Below, in pieces: positions 49,931 through 58,438 of a stretch of DNA of 64,000 nucleotides (the first letter of the stretch is position 1; every line of letters starts with the position of its first letter). The DNA comes from Hymenobacter mellowenesis (GTDB lineage: Bacteria; Bacteroidota; Bacteroidia; Cytophagales; Hymenobacteraceae): positions 1-64,000 of the forward strand of contig NZ_JAUQSX010000012.1 in NCBI RefSeq assembly GCF_030581005.1. Reading direction: 5' to 3'. The notes under the pieces are model-generated. The model was not told where the DNA came from and searched no databases. It worked only from the letters and a program-made list of their open reading frames with translations. Position numbers and translations under genes: made by a program.

Positions 49931-51559
49931 TTACGATGAATGGCTGTTGTTGATATTACTCGCCGGTGATGGTCGCACAGGAAGTGTCACTGAATTTGCA
50001 TCCGGAGCCGTTGTCGGAGCGTTACTTTTTAGCTTTTTAAGCTCATCCTGATGCCATTGGTCAACCATCTGTTCTGCCAGTTCAATCTGTCGTTTCGCAA
50101 TCAGTTTTAGTAACCGCTCGTTATTTGACAGTTCAATCTGTTGCTGTTGCTCAATGTTCTTGGTGGCCGTCTCAAACGTCTTATTCTGGCGGGCCTCCAC
50201 CGTGCGCCGTACTCGCTCATCAGTCTGGTTAATGGCATCAAGCTTACGGTTGATACGCGAGTTGATTTGCGACTTCTCATATTGAGTGCGTACCCATGCG
50301 ATGTGCTCCGCTAATTCGACCTCTTCGTCATAAGCCCCACGTTTTGAGAATAGCTTAACTAGAATGGGAGCTAGCTCGATGACTAGGAACAGCAACGTAA
50401 TCAGCCGGCTGGCCCACTCCAAAGCAGAGTCCTTACTCGTTAGTTTGCCCAGCGCCGAGATTTGAGTCATCAGAGGATAAGTACCATTGGACTGACGACC
50501 ATATGACTTGGTTCTCGCCTGCTTGCTCTGTTGCTGGCGCTCACTGGCGGCTGTATCGGCGGCGGCACGGCGTTTCTTGGCAGCCTGCTGGTCTTTGGCA
50601 GCCTGGTCACGCTCCTGATTTAACTGCTGTTGATAGTCGTCAATCAGCTTATCCCGCTTGTCTCTCGTTTTAACTACAAGCGCTTTTTTAGCAGATATAT
50701 CCCTTGCAAGTCTTTTATTGTCAGCACTTAGAGCGCCAATTGCATTGCGGCCTGCGCGGCTCAGTTCGTTGTGGAAAGTACCGTCACCATTATCAACCTG
50801 ACGCGTTTCCCTGTTTCTGATAGAGCTAATCCTGCCCGTATTCTTTTGTATCAGGGAGTTGTTCTTTGCGCTTGTGGCCAAATAGTCCGCATTCTGCTGA
50901 GCCAAGGTTGATTTTACCGCTTGATACTGCTGGTCTGGCGGTTCCTGGCCTGCACGTTGTGCAATATCCGCCAAGTCTCTGTCCGCCTGGTCAATTCGGC
51001 TTGTTGCGCTATTGACACCGGCACCTTTTTCTATAGCCGCGTTTTTGGCTAAACTTTCATTTATTTCTTCTTCATCAATCTCAGTTGCAATACGATTTTC
51101 AAAAATCTTTACCTCCAACGGCTTGCTGATAGTGAATGAGATGACTATCGCCACCGCCAGACGCACCAGTAGAAACGGCGTTTCGCCTAGTCCTGCCTTA
51201 CTGAAGAAGCTAGTGCCCATCGGCGGCTTCCGCATACTGGATACAATGGAACGGTCTAGCACGAATATGACCACCGACCATACCACACCCATGCACAATG
51301 CTGCCCATAGCGTGTCGAACACAGCATTTAGGGCGTAGCTCATTGAGATGAATGCCAGCAGTGCCGTTAGCACCACGGTAGCCCCAATGTTACCGTACTT
51401 GACATAGTCTGTGGGGCAACGGGCTAATAGCTGCCCGTCGGCTCCGGCACACCACCACAGAAACCGCATACCCAGCGAAGGGCTTTGCTCCAGGTTGGTG
51501 TCAGGCAACTGCAACGATGCGTTGGCTACTGTAGAATTTGAGGTAGAATTAGGATTCAT
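49931..51559 (-). CDS. DUF4407 membrane protein
   Basis: This 542-aa protein has an N-terminal signature MRFLWWCAGADGQLLARCPTDYVKYGNIGATVVLTALLAFISMSYAL. Four membrane helices are predicted: about 57-75, 80-102, 130-148 and 385-405. Between them lies a long coiled coil (about 165-350, with a QQAAKKRRAAADTAASERQQQSKQA stretch), and a second coiled coil follows the last helix. DUF4407 proteins occur in signalling and possible defence loci. It is the last gene of the kinase/phosphatase unit, 10 bp after the kinase, and is the likely membrane effector or sensor. Confidence 0.85.
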   Translation of the reverse strand: MNPNSTSNSTVANASLQLPDTNLEQSPSLGMRFLWWCAGADGQLLARCPTDYVKYGNIGATVVLTALLAFISMSYALNAVFDTLWAALCMGVVWSVVIFVLDRSIVSSMRKPPMGTSFFSKAGLGETPFLLVRLAVAIVISFTISKPLEVKIFENRIATEIDEEEINESLAKNAAIEKGAGVNSATSRIDQADRDLADIAQRAGQEPPDQQYQAVKSTLAQQNADYLATSAKNNSLIQKNTGRISSIRNRETRQVDNGDGTFHNELSRAGRNAIGALSADNKRLARDISAKKALVVKTRDKRDKLIDDYQQQLNQERDQAAKDQQAAKKRRAAADTAASERQQQSKQARTKSYGRQSNGTYPLMTQISALGKLTSKDSALEWASRLITLLFLVIELAPILVKLFSKRGAYDEEVELAEHIAWVRTQYEKSQINSRINRKLDAINQTDERVRRTVEARQNKTFETATKNIEQQQQIELSNNERLLKLIAKRQIELAEQMVDQWHQDELKKLKSNAPTTAPDANSVTLPVRPSPASNINNSHSS

Positions 51560-51569
51560 GGAATGGATA

Positions 51570-53090
51570 TTAAAACTGCTTCAGCGTGTTGCGCGCCAGT
51601 TCGCGTAGTCGGCTGGCCAGTGTGCGGCGCACCAATTTTGTAGTAGGAAGGGTGGGCAGGTTATCCTCCTGGAAGCCAACCAGCCGGTCAAAGTCAAATG
51701 GTATCGCTAGGTTGATTGTGGGAAGCCGCGTGAAAAGCGGACTTGGCGAGATAGAAATGGAAAAGGCTGGTGAGGGGACCAACAGCTTGATTTCAGGCAC
51801 TTCTACTACCTGAACCGGCAGCGTCGTTTCTGTAGTTGTACCAAAGGCATTGGTTGCCGTCAGCTGATAAACACCGGTTTGCTCGGCTACCAGTTTCAGC
51901 GACCCGGCCGCCGGATAGATTGAATGCCCGATAATCACTTCAGCCGCCGACTGCACGGCCCAGGTCAGTGTCACCGGCTGTCCCTTAACGGTAAACTGTG
52001 GTGTCACTGCGAAGTAGTCTACCGTCGGGGGCACCTGAATTGCTCCCAATACCGTCTGCCACTGCGCGTAGGAGGGCCGCATCGTCGGCCGGCTGAAGCC
52101 CTTGTTAATCGCAGATTCCAGCTTGTCCTTTATCGGCGGCGGAATCTGCGTGTCATAGTAGTTCCGGACCTGCGCGTAAAGCCCGGCGTAGGCCGCATTA
52201 AAATAGGGGGTAGCCGGGGACGCATCCGGCCACTTACTCGCTGTCGAGTAAGCCTGCATAGCCCGTGCGCTGATTTCTGTTAAGAAAAACAGCGGATGTA
52301 CCGTAGTGAGCAGGTAGTAGATTCCCACCGCCACCGACCACATATCCGAATAGAAATCCACCTGTATGCGCCGGCCGTGGTTAGACGGGTCGGCCAGCTG
52401 GCGCATGATTTCCGGAGCCAGCCAGTCCTGCATCTCCCCGAATGTGCTCGGGCGGTCGTGTTCATTGTCCAGCACGGCCCCGCTGTCATAGTCAATTATG
52501 GCGCACTGCGTCGTGGCCAGGTTCACAAACAGCGCCCCGGCCTTGAAATCGGCATGGATATACAACTTCTCGCGCAGCAGGCGGAAGCCCGAAGCCAACT
52601 GAAAAGCTAACAGTAGCTTTCGGTCGGCTGATAGTTGCTGGTAGCGGGTCAGCAGCCCTCCGGGCTGGTCGTCGAGGATGTCTTTGAACTCTTCAAAGCC
52701 TAGTTCTTTAAGGTTGTTGGCACAGTAGCCACTGACGTTACGCCCCTGATACGTACCCTCAAAGCTGAATTGTGGAGCTCCCAATAGCGCCGGATAAGCG
52801 GTGACCAGGTCCGAACCATTGGCCTGTTGCTTCGTGTGCTCGTCGCTCAACCGGTTTTGCAGCCGCTGGATGGTGTTCATCCCCTTTACAGCACTGCCAT
52901 ACCCGTTATCACGGAATAGCTTGACTACCTGCGGTACGGCCAGCGGCTGCCCATTAATCGCCCGGCAGCGATACACCGCCCCAAAACCACCTTCACCCAG
53001 CGGCTGGTCATCAATGTCCAGCGTCTGCACAATTGCCAGCTCACTGTTCAGCCCGGTAGTCTGGCCACTACTGATACTAAGCTGTCCCAT
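51570..53090 (-). CDS. Atypical serine/threonine protein kinase with C-terminal Ig-like domain
   Basis: This 506-aa protein has a glycine loop GEGGFGAVYRC (32-37), Lys57 (QVVKLF), a catalytic loop HADFKAGA (179-186) and IIDYDSG (Asp200, Asp202). The loop keeps His, Asp and Lys, but the usual Asn at position 186 is Ala, so activity is uncertain. APEIM and DMWSVAVGIYYLL mark the C-lobe. A PKD/Ig-like domain (about 325-420, VTLTWAVQSAAEVIIGHSIYP) and a C-terminal tail follow. It overlaps the PP2C gene by 14 bp. Confidence 0.85.
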   Translation of the reverse strand: MGQLSISSGQTTGLNSELAIVQTLDIDDQPLGEGGFGAVYRCRAINGQPLAVPQVVKLFRDNGYGSAVKGMNTIQRLQNRLSDEHTKQQANGSDLVTAYPALLGAPQFSFEGTYQGRNVSGYCANNLKELGFEEFKDILDDQPGGLLTRYQQLSADRKLLLAFQLASGFRLLREKLYIHADFKAGALFVNLATTQCAIIDYDSGAVLDNEHDRPSTFGEMQDWLAPEIMRQLADPSNHGRRIQVDFYSDMWSVAVGIYYLLTTVHPLFFLTEISARAMQAYSTASKWPDASPATPYFNAAYAGLYAQVRNYYDTQIPPPIKDKLESAINKGFSRPTMRPSYAQWQTVLGAIQVPPTVDYFAVTPQFTVKGQPVTLTWAVQSAAEVIIGHSIYPAAGSLKLVAEQTGVYQLTATNAFGTTTETTLPVQVVEVPEIKLLVPSPAFSISISPSPLFTRLPTINLAIPFDFDRLVGFQEDNLPTLPTTKLVRRTLASRLRELARNTLKQF

Positions 53091-53994
53091 CCGCCGAAAC
53101 CTCCTCTGTTGATACTACTGTTTCCGGCTGTTGCGTTTCGCTAATCTTTGGGGCGTAGTAGGCAAGTGCGGTGGGCGTAATGAGCACACCCACCGTACAG
53201 TCATCATCAATTAGTTTCTCATTCGCTAAACGGTCGAGATAACGCTCCAGCACTACCTGCAAGTCTGACGCTGATTGTTCAGACTGTTGCAGAAAATCCC
53301 CCAGCATCTGATAAAGGATAACCAGTGTCTGGTCACCTGACTGCCAGATGTTGCCTTCGTTGTCCCGGCCCACTTGAACATCGTCGGCTGTATGAATGCC
53401 ATCGGAGCAGACAATCAGGATATCCCCGGCACCTCGTAAATCCTGCCTAAGTTGTAAGACAGTAGGCACTGCCTGATAGCCTTCTGACACCGGTGCGATA
53501 TACCTGTTCATTGCGCTTCGGCCATCCTGCGGCACGTTGTGCGGGTTCAGGTAGTTCAACGCATTCCAGGGCAGAATGCGAGTCGCCGGAAACTCGTTGA
53601 AGCCGCCGCGTAGGTGTAGTATGGCCCCGTTACCGACGTAGGCTATAGTCAATGTTTCACCATGAGCCGCCGCGCAGAGCAGCGTCGTGCCAAAAGCCTG
53701 CTCCTGCTTATGCGTGGAGGGGACATCGGTTAAGTTGGCGAGGGGGCTGGCTTTAAGTTCCCGCTGAACCTCATCGAATGCCTGCTCAAACCATTTGCTT
53801 TGGCTTAATTGAGTATCATCGGCTGTGTCCAGCTTTGACTTAAGTGCCTCTGCAGCTAAACGTGAAGCTACTTCAGCCTTGAAAAATGAACCCAGGCCAT
53901 CTGCTACCACAATGGCATTCGCACTGCTCGCGCAGGCATCCTGATTTACCTGTTTGGACTGACGAGTGGCACAGGCAGTAAGTATATTTCTCAC
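53077..53994 (-). CDS. PP2C-type protein phosphatase
   Basis: This 305-aa metal-dependent phosphatase has the expected acidic residues: QDACASSANAIVVADGLGS (Asp32-Gly33), ILIVCSDGIHTADDV and a late DDDCTVGVLI. It should reverse phosphorylation by the kinase encoded directly downstream. It starts 3 bp after the vWA gene stop and overlaps the kinase start, so the unit is tightly coupled. Confidence 0.85.
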   Translation of the reverse strand: MRNILTACATRQSKQVNQDACASSANAIVVADGLGSFFKAEVASRLAAEALKSKLDTADDTQLSQSKWFEQAFDEVQRELKASPLANLTDVPSTHKQEQAFGTTLLCAAAHGETLTIAYVGNGAILHLRGGFNEFPATRILPWNALNYLNPHNVPQDGRSAMNRYIAPVSEGYQAVPTVLQLRQDLRGAGDILIVCSDGIHTADDVQVGRDNEGNIWQSGDQTLVILYQMLGDFLQQSEQSASDLQVVLERYLDRLANEKLIDDDCTVGVLITPTALAYYAPKISETQQPETVVSTEEVSADGTA

Positions 53995-53997
53995 AAC

Positions 53998-54660
53998 CTA
54001 AGCAATTACTACACCTGAGGCCCGTGAGATAGACTTTTCGAAGAAGGCCCGTAGTGATTCTGCATCATACACATCCTTGAAGTCCAGCACCGGATTAGAT
54101 ACAATACCCCGTAGCATCGCCTGGCCGGCTGCGTCCCGCTCTCCAATCTTATTAAACAGCGCCGCGCATACAGTTACCCGCGGGTCAGTCTTTATCTGAT
54201 TAGCCACTTCCAACGTTTGTTGCGGATACTGGCATCCCCCGTCTGAAAGTGTCAGGAGGATGACGCTATGCTTCACACCATCCGCCGGAGCTGTGTTGAG
54301 GAACATCTCACCCATCTGCCAAGCCTCCTGCATAGCCATCCCAATGTTGGTGCCGCCACCGTGCCCGGGCATAGGATTGTAATCGTCGTTATCGTCGATT
54401 ACTGCGGCGGGTGTTATGGGGGTACGAACCTGAGTTTTAGTATCAAATGTGATTACAGCAAATGAAAAATTGTTTTTCATTCTGCTGGCTTTAAAACGGG
54501 TGAGTAAATCTCTGACTGCTATATTAACCTCATCTGCTTTCGTAACATTTCCGTTGCCAGACCCTTGCATCGAGCCACTGCCATCGAGAATTAGAATTCC
54601 GAGCTGATGAAAACTTTGTGCAACGGCTACTTTACCAATTATTAGGGGTTGGTCAAACAT
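53998..54660 (-). CDS. vWA-domain protein (TerY-like)
   Basis: This 220-aa von Willebrand factor A protein has a MIDAS motif DGSGS (26-30), a Thr in GGGTNIGMAMQEAW (metal site) and LLTLSDGG. Such TerY-type proteins form a conserved triad with a PP2C phosphatase and a kinase (TerY-P). It is the first gene of the four-gene minus-strand unit. The ATG at 54660 starts MFDQPLIIGK; the longer frame to 54777 has no domain character. Confidence 0.85.
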   Translation of the reverse strand: MFDQPLIIGKVAVAQSFHQLGILILDGSGSMQGSGNGNVTKADEVNIAVRDLLTRFKASRMKNNFSFAVITFDTKTQVRTPITPAAVIDDNDDYNPMPGHGGGTNIGMAMQEAWQMGEMFLNTAPADGVKHSVILLTLSDGGCQYPQQTLEVANQIKTDPRVTVCAALFNKIGERDAAGQAMLRGIVSNPVLDFKDVYDAESLRAFFEKSISRASGVVIA

Positions 54661-54787
54661 ACTGGTTTTAGATAATGGTGGGTGTTTGTTTTTCTGAATC
54701 AGTGCTTTGCACATAATCCGTTTTATACAATACAAGTATAAGAACCAGCACCTCATCTTCACCAGATATTCAGTCAAAGCTGATGTA

Positions 54788-54846
54788 AAACAACGGGGCC
54801 AGCCGGTCGGACATCATGCCCGGCCAGCTGGCCCCGTTATTTGTGG
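54788..54846. repeat. Right 59-bp direct repeat with internal hairpin
   Basis: The 12-bp perfect stem AACGGGGCCAGC/GCTGGCCCCGTT lies within a block about 90% identical to 49857-49915 and in the same orientation. It lies 127 bp upstream of the vWA start and just past the small ORF at 54862, so it may be the original terminator of the lysis genes. Confidence 0.8.
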
Positions 54847-54861
54847 TGGTGCAGGAACCGG

Positions 54862-54948
54862 CTACTTACTGGCCCGGTCGCGATTCTTATCCACGAGCTG
54901 CAGAATCACGCTTACCGCAGCGTGCACGAGTATTTGCCAGAGCTTCAT
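54862..54948 (-). CDS. Possible 28-aa membrane peptide
   Basis: The ATG at 54948 opens MKLWQILVHAAVSVILQLVD, ending with a charged tail NRDRASK. One amphipathic hydrophobic segment resembles tiny phage peptides found beside Bacteroidota lysis genes. The evidence is position and composition only. Confidence 0.3.
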   Translation of the reverse strand: MKLWQILVHAAVSVILQLVDKNRDRASK

Positions 54949-54992
54949 CAGTGAAATTGGGTTAAAAGGTGAAAGAAAAAGGGGTTGCGGCG

Positions 54993-55478
54993 TTAGCCCA
55001 GGACCTCAAAATGCGGCCTGTCCTTGAAGTCTCCCGGCCAGTCGCCGCCCCAATGCACCCGCGCATCAGCTGCCTTCATCAGCCGGGCAAACTTGCTCAG
55101 CAGCAGCCCCGACCACGATACCGAGCCATCGGCCAGCAGAAATGCCACGTCCAGCGCCGGCGTGGGCACCTTGTTGTGGTTGGATTCGCCCCCGCGCTTG
55201 TAGGTCACCACCGGCCCCGGCTTGCTGCGCCCTTGCTTATAAAGCTCATCCTGACGCTCCGGGCTCCGGTAGCACTCCGTGATGATGGGCAGCCCGGCCA
55301 GCCGCAGCACCGGGTCACCCATCCACCGACGCAGCGCCTCCGAGTAGGCCGCCGCTAGGCTCGGCACCGCATGCCGCAGCCGTACCGCCTGGCTTTGCAT
55401 CTGCGCCGGCGTGAGCGAGGGTACCCAACGCCGAGGCGGTAGCGCGGCGCCGGCGGCTGCAGGCTTACTCGGCGACAT
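54993..55478 (-). CDS. Phage endolysin, M15-family peptidase
   Basis: This 161-aa zinc peptidase has zinc ligands visible in NHNKVPTPALDVAFLL (His, Asp) and RPHFEVLG (His), with ITECYRSPERQDELYKQGRS ahead of them. It cuts peptidoglycan stem peptides, as do L-Ala-D-Glu or D-Ala-D-Ala endolysins. No signal peptide is seen, so it depends on the holin-like neighbour. The ATG at 55478 overlaps that gene's end by 14 bp; longer starts run further into it. Confidence 0.85.
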   Translation of the reverse strand: MSPSKPAAAGAALPPRRWVPSLTPAQMQSQAVRLRHAVPSLAAAYSEALRRWMGDPVLRLAGLPIITECYRSPERQDELYKQGRSKPGPVVTYKRGGESNHNKVPTPALDVAFLLADGSVSWSGLLLSKFARLMKAADARVHWGGDWPGDFKDRPHFEVLG

Positions 55479-55767
55479 GGCCAGCATCGGTAGGAGTGGG
55501 GTCAACGGCCGCAGGAGCCGGCACAACGGGCGGCGCCACCACCGCACCCACGGCCGGCAGCTTCACCACCGTTTCCGGCTTCTGGAACATCTTGCGCACG
55601 GTCGCATAAATCGTCACAATTCCCACCACCACTTGAATCACGACGTGCACGAAGGTTTCAATCTCGTTGGCAGTAGGAGGAGTGAAGGCCGAGGTACCAA
55701 TTTCCCAGACCGCGCCGGTACTGATTATCTGGCCAATGTGGCCAAGTTTTGAGCTGCTGAATAACAT
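55465..55767 (-). CDS. Holin-like membrane protein
   Basis: This 100-aa protein has one clear hydrophobic helix (about 35-58, IETFVHVVIQVVVGIVTIYATV). A basic stretch RKMFQKP and a Pro/Ala/Val-rich tail (about 68-92) follow. Position directly upstream of, and overlapping, the endolysin argues for a holin or spanin-type role. There is no family match by eye. Confidence 0.6.
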   Translation of the reverse strand: MLFSSSKLGHIGQIISTGAVWEIGTSAFTPPTANEIETFVHVVIQVVVGIVTIYATVRKMFQKPETVVKLPAVGAVVAPPVVPAPAAVDPTPTDAGHVAE

Positions 55768-55790
55768 AGCGTAAATAGATGCGCCTATGT

Positions 55791-55803
55791 TTAGCGCACT
55801 TAT
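55791..55803. promoter_or_regulatory. TTAGCGCACTTAT operator-like word
   Basis: This 13-base word lies 24-36 bp upstream of the lysis unit start. The identical word is at 57445-57457, and its GCGCACTTAT core is in the repressor/Cro region at 32743. Confidence 0.4.
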
Positions 55804-55859
55804 TTACAATAATACGTAATGTTTTACCTTTTGAGTTGAGATAATCGTGGTGTAAGTAG

Positions 55860-57015
55860 GATATAACTATTTTGGGTGCATCCCCCTCCGCTCCCTTTGG
55901 TCGCTCCGGGGGGCGGGCTGTCCAGGGGTCCGCTTCGCTGCCGTGCTGCGCACCGCTCCCGTTGGTCGCGCCCTTCCCATCCCTTGCACACTTCAGCAGA
56001 TGCTCAGTGACTCACCAGCAACGGACCGGCAGCGGGTCAGGCAGCGCCCAAAAGCGCCGCCGGCCCCTACCACAGCCCACCGCCCGCGCCGGTCGCGGCT
56101 TCGCATCGGGGCTACGGAGCCCTCCGTTCGCTCCCTCTCTCCCGTTGGTCGTTCCATCGCTTACTATGGGCCCTACGCCCCGACGCTCCGCCTCGTCCCG
56201 CGCTATACCCGCCCGCCTACTTCCGATTCTGTGACGCTGCAGCACCACCGCCAACGGGGCGTCACGCTTCCCGCTGGTCAGCCAAGCGCCCCTACCAAAG
56301 CCACCGCCCCGGCCCGCCTCCCCATGGTCGGCCAGCCTCTCCCCACCCGCCGCCAGACACCAGGATGCCACAGAATCACCGTCAGCGGGGCAGCACGCTT
56401 CCCGACGGTCAGCCAGCAGCCCCTACCGCAAACCCTCGCCCGGCCCACCTCATTCCGCGCCGGGCGGCCGGACTGCGCTCCGTGCCTCCGCTTGTCGGCA
56501 GCTCGTCGCTCCATTCGGCCGGCCTCTGCCTCCCCATCCAGAAGCATCCAGACGCCAGCCCACCGCGCCGGCCCAGGTTGCCAATGCGCAAGGTCAGCGC
56601 CTCCCGTTGGTCGGCACCTCTCATGCGCGGCCCCCTGGCCGTACCCCACGCACGCATGAAAGCCAGATGGAGTAGCATCTGATTCGACGGTAGCAAGGCC
56701 AGGGCGCGGCTTGATGCTACACAGGCAGCTTCGGCGGCCCCAGCGGCCCCTGGCTGAATTAGGTGCCCTTCGGGCCGGTGCTCAACGGGGCGTCCCCCGC
56801 ACCCCCGTAATATGCTCCGTTCCACTCTGCATTGCCTCGGGCTCCGCAGCCGGAAGCCGGCCGCTACGCCCTCATAGGGTGCCCTTCGGGCGTATGGTGC
56901 GGCTACGCGCGCACCGGGGGCCTCACGGCCGGCCCCCGCTCCCCCTGGCCAGGGGCATTTAGTGTTTGTTGGGTCGGGGCAGGTGTGGCCACCGCCGCCA
57001 ACTCCGGCGGTGCAG
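55860..57015. other. GC-rich stretch of degenerate repeats, no convincing gene
   Basis: About 1.1 kb between the lysis genes and the SLOG gene. Open frames exist in several phases but look like low-complexity Arg/Pro/Ala translations, not proteins. The DNA contains imperfect direct repeats: a block at about 56246-56320 recurs at about 56379-56455 (including CGGGGC..CACGCTTCCCG.. GGTCAGCCA), and CCCGTTGGTCG-like words recur at least four times. Confidence 0.6.
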
Positions 57016-57018
57016 GCC

Positions 57019-57426
57019 TCACAGCCCCAGCCCGCCCGGCACTGGCCCCGCGCCGGGTGCCGGCGCTGCCAGCCACTCGCAGCGCCGGCCCAGGGCCGCA
57101 GCGGCACGGGCGGCGCTCAGCGTGCCCCGGCTTTGGCCATCCCACACCACCAGCACTAGGTTGGCCGCGGCCACTATTTCCCGGTTGCGCACATGGGGCG
57201 CGGCCACGCCGTGGGCGGCATAGTCCGGCCGCAGCACGCGCAGGCGCACACCGTTGGCCCGCGCCCATTCGGCGGCCAGGGTATCAGGGCCGGCCGCACC
57301 GCCACTCACCACCTGGTCAGGGGCCAGTTCGCACAGCCGCGCCAGCAGCGCGGGGCATGCCGCTACGCCCCGGCTGCCTACTACCGCCACCACTAGCCCA
57401 CTGCCGCTGTTTTGCACTTTTATCAT
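57019..57426 (-). CDS. SLOG-superfamily protein (DUF2493/YspA-like)
   Basis: This 135-aa protein has VVAVVGSRGV at the N-terminus, then VVSGGAAGPDTLAAEWARANGVRLRVLRPDYAAHG, RNREIVAAANLVLVVWDGQSRGT. This is the DUF2493 pattern of the SLOG fold, which binds nucleotide-type ligands. Such genes are common in phages and plasmids and occur in nucleotide-signalling defence. It stands alone on the minus strand, diverging from the small early genes. Confidence 0.8.
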   Translation of the reverse strand: MIKVQNSGSGLVVAVVGSRGVAACPALLARLCELAPDQVVSGGAAGPDTLAAEWARANGVRLRVLRPDYAAHGVAAPHVRNREIVAAANLVLVVWDGQSRGTLSAARAAAALGRRCEWLAAPAPGAGPVPGGLGL

Positions 57427-57439
57427 ACTGCAAGTTACG

Positions 57440-57530
57440 CATTATTAGCGCACTTATGTGTAAAATGTGGATAACTATTGTTATCAATTAGTGCATCAAT
57501 AGCGCATGTTTAGCGTATATTTGTATAGTA
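57440..57530. promoter_or_regulatory. Divergent control region with TTAGCGCACTTAT and a -7 box
   Basis: TTAGCGCACTTAT lies at 57445-57457, further AGCGCA/AGCGTA words lie at about 57501-57516, and TATATTTG (TAnnTTTG) at 57516-57523 is placed to drive the gene at 57623. It resembles the repressor/Cro region in composition and motifs. Confidence 0.55.
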
Positions 57531-57622
57531 GTCGGGGGAGAGGCCCCCGGCGTTTTGCGCCGGCGACGCGCGCAGGGCCCGGCCCGCGCCGCAACGCATT
57601 TCACACCTAACCCTTACAGGTC

Positions 57623-58081
57623 ATGTTTACCCATTTCCAATTCGCAGAGCTGGCCGCCGCCGCTTGGTGTGGTCCCGCACTTCATTCCGCTGGCGTGCAC
57701 GTCAGCATCACCGGCAGCGTCGCGCACACGCAGTACGGGGTTCACTATTTCGTTGCGCAGGCCGGCACCGAGCATGGTTGGGTATCTTTTCACGCCAATG
57801 GGCTCACCTGCCCCTTCGCAGCCATTGCCGCCGCCGTGGCCCACTATGCGCAGTTTGCCAAAGAGCAGGCCGCCGGGGTGCTCATGCTGGCCGAGGCCGC
57901 CGAGGGCCACGCCGCCCGCGTGTTGTCAGCGGCTGAGCAGGCATTTAGTGGGGTCCAGCTCCCGGCTGAGGAAGCCGCCTCCGAAATTATATGCGTCGTG
58001 TGCGAGGAAGGGCGCGACACGCTGGGCCAGTGCCGGTGCTGCTATTCTCCCGCTCCCCAGTTGGTGGCTCATGCTGCTTAG
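57623..58081 (+). CDS. Hypothetical phage protein
   Basis: This 152-aa, Ala-rich protein has a beta-rich N-terminal half (VHVSITGSVAHTQYGVHYFVAQAGTEHGWVSFHANG) and a helical middle. A Cys-rich end (ICVVCEEGRDTLGQCRCCYS) could bind a metal. It is first in the right-hand early unit, 100 bp after a TAnnTTTG box. The family is not recognised. Confidence 0.65.
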   Translation: MFTHFQFAELAAAAWCGPALHSAGVHVSITGSVAHTQYGVHYFVAQAGTEHGWVSFHANGLTCPFAAIAAAVAHYAQFAKEQAAGVLMLAEAAEGHAARVLSAAEQAFSGVQLPAEEAASEIICVVCEEGRDTLGQCRCCYSPAPQLVAHAA

Positions 58082-58391
58082 CCCATGCGCCCCGGCCGCT
58101 CCCGCAGTGGGGGCGGCCACCACGCTGGCCCCGGCCCAGCTCACGCCCTACGAGGTGCTGGCCCGCGCGCAGTCGGTCAAATACTACGCCGACCGGGCCC
58201 TGTGGGAAATCCGGGATAATGACTTTGGCCCCGGTCGCTTCCGCAAGCTCTTAGCTGCTGCCCGCCACCGTCAGGTCGCCCGCGCCGCTTATGCCGCTGC
58301 CGCCGCTGCCTATCATGCCACGCCCAGGGCCGCCGCCGAAAGAGCCGTCCGCGCCGCATACGCCGCCAAATACGGCACCCCCATTCAGTAG
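58071..58391 (+). CDS. Hypothetical phage protein
   Basis: This 106-aa, Ala-rich helical protein (LTPYEVLARAQSVKYYADRALWEIRDNDFGPGRFRKLLAAARHRQVARAAYAA) overlaps the preceding gene by 11 bp. Composition and position suggest a real small early gene; the function is unknown. Confidence 0.55.
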   Translation: MLLSPCAPAAPAVGAATTLAPAQLTPYEVLARAQSVKYYADRALWEIRDNDFGPGRFRKLLAAARHRQVARAAYAAAAAAYHATPRAAAERAVRAAYAAKYGTPIQ

Positions 58392-58438
58392 TCACCGGCC
58401 CGCGCCCCCTTCGTGCGGGCCACTTCTGCCCCCTCACC

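Noticed and set aside
55943..57107. Open frames of 238 aa (+) and 232 aa (-) in the GC-rich repeat region
   Set aside because: Both are low-complexity Arg/Pro/Ala or Gly/Arg translations without domain character. They overlap each other and follow the DNA repeats rather than protein constraint.
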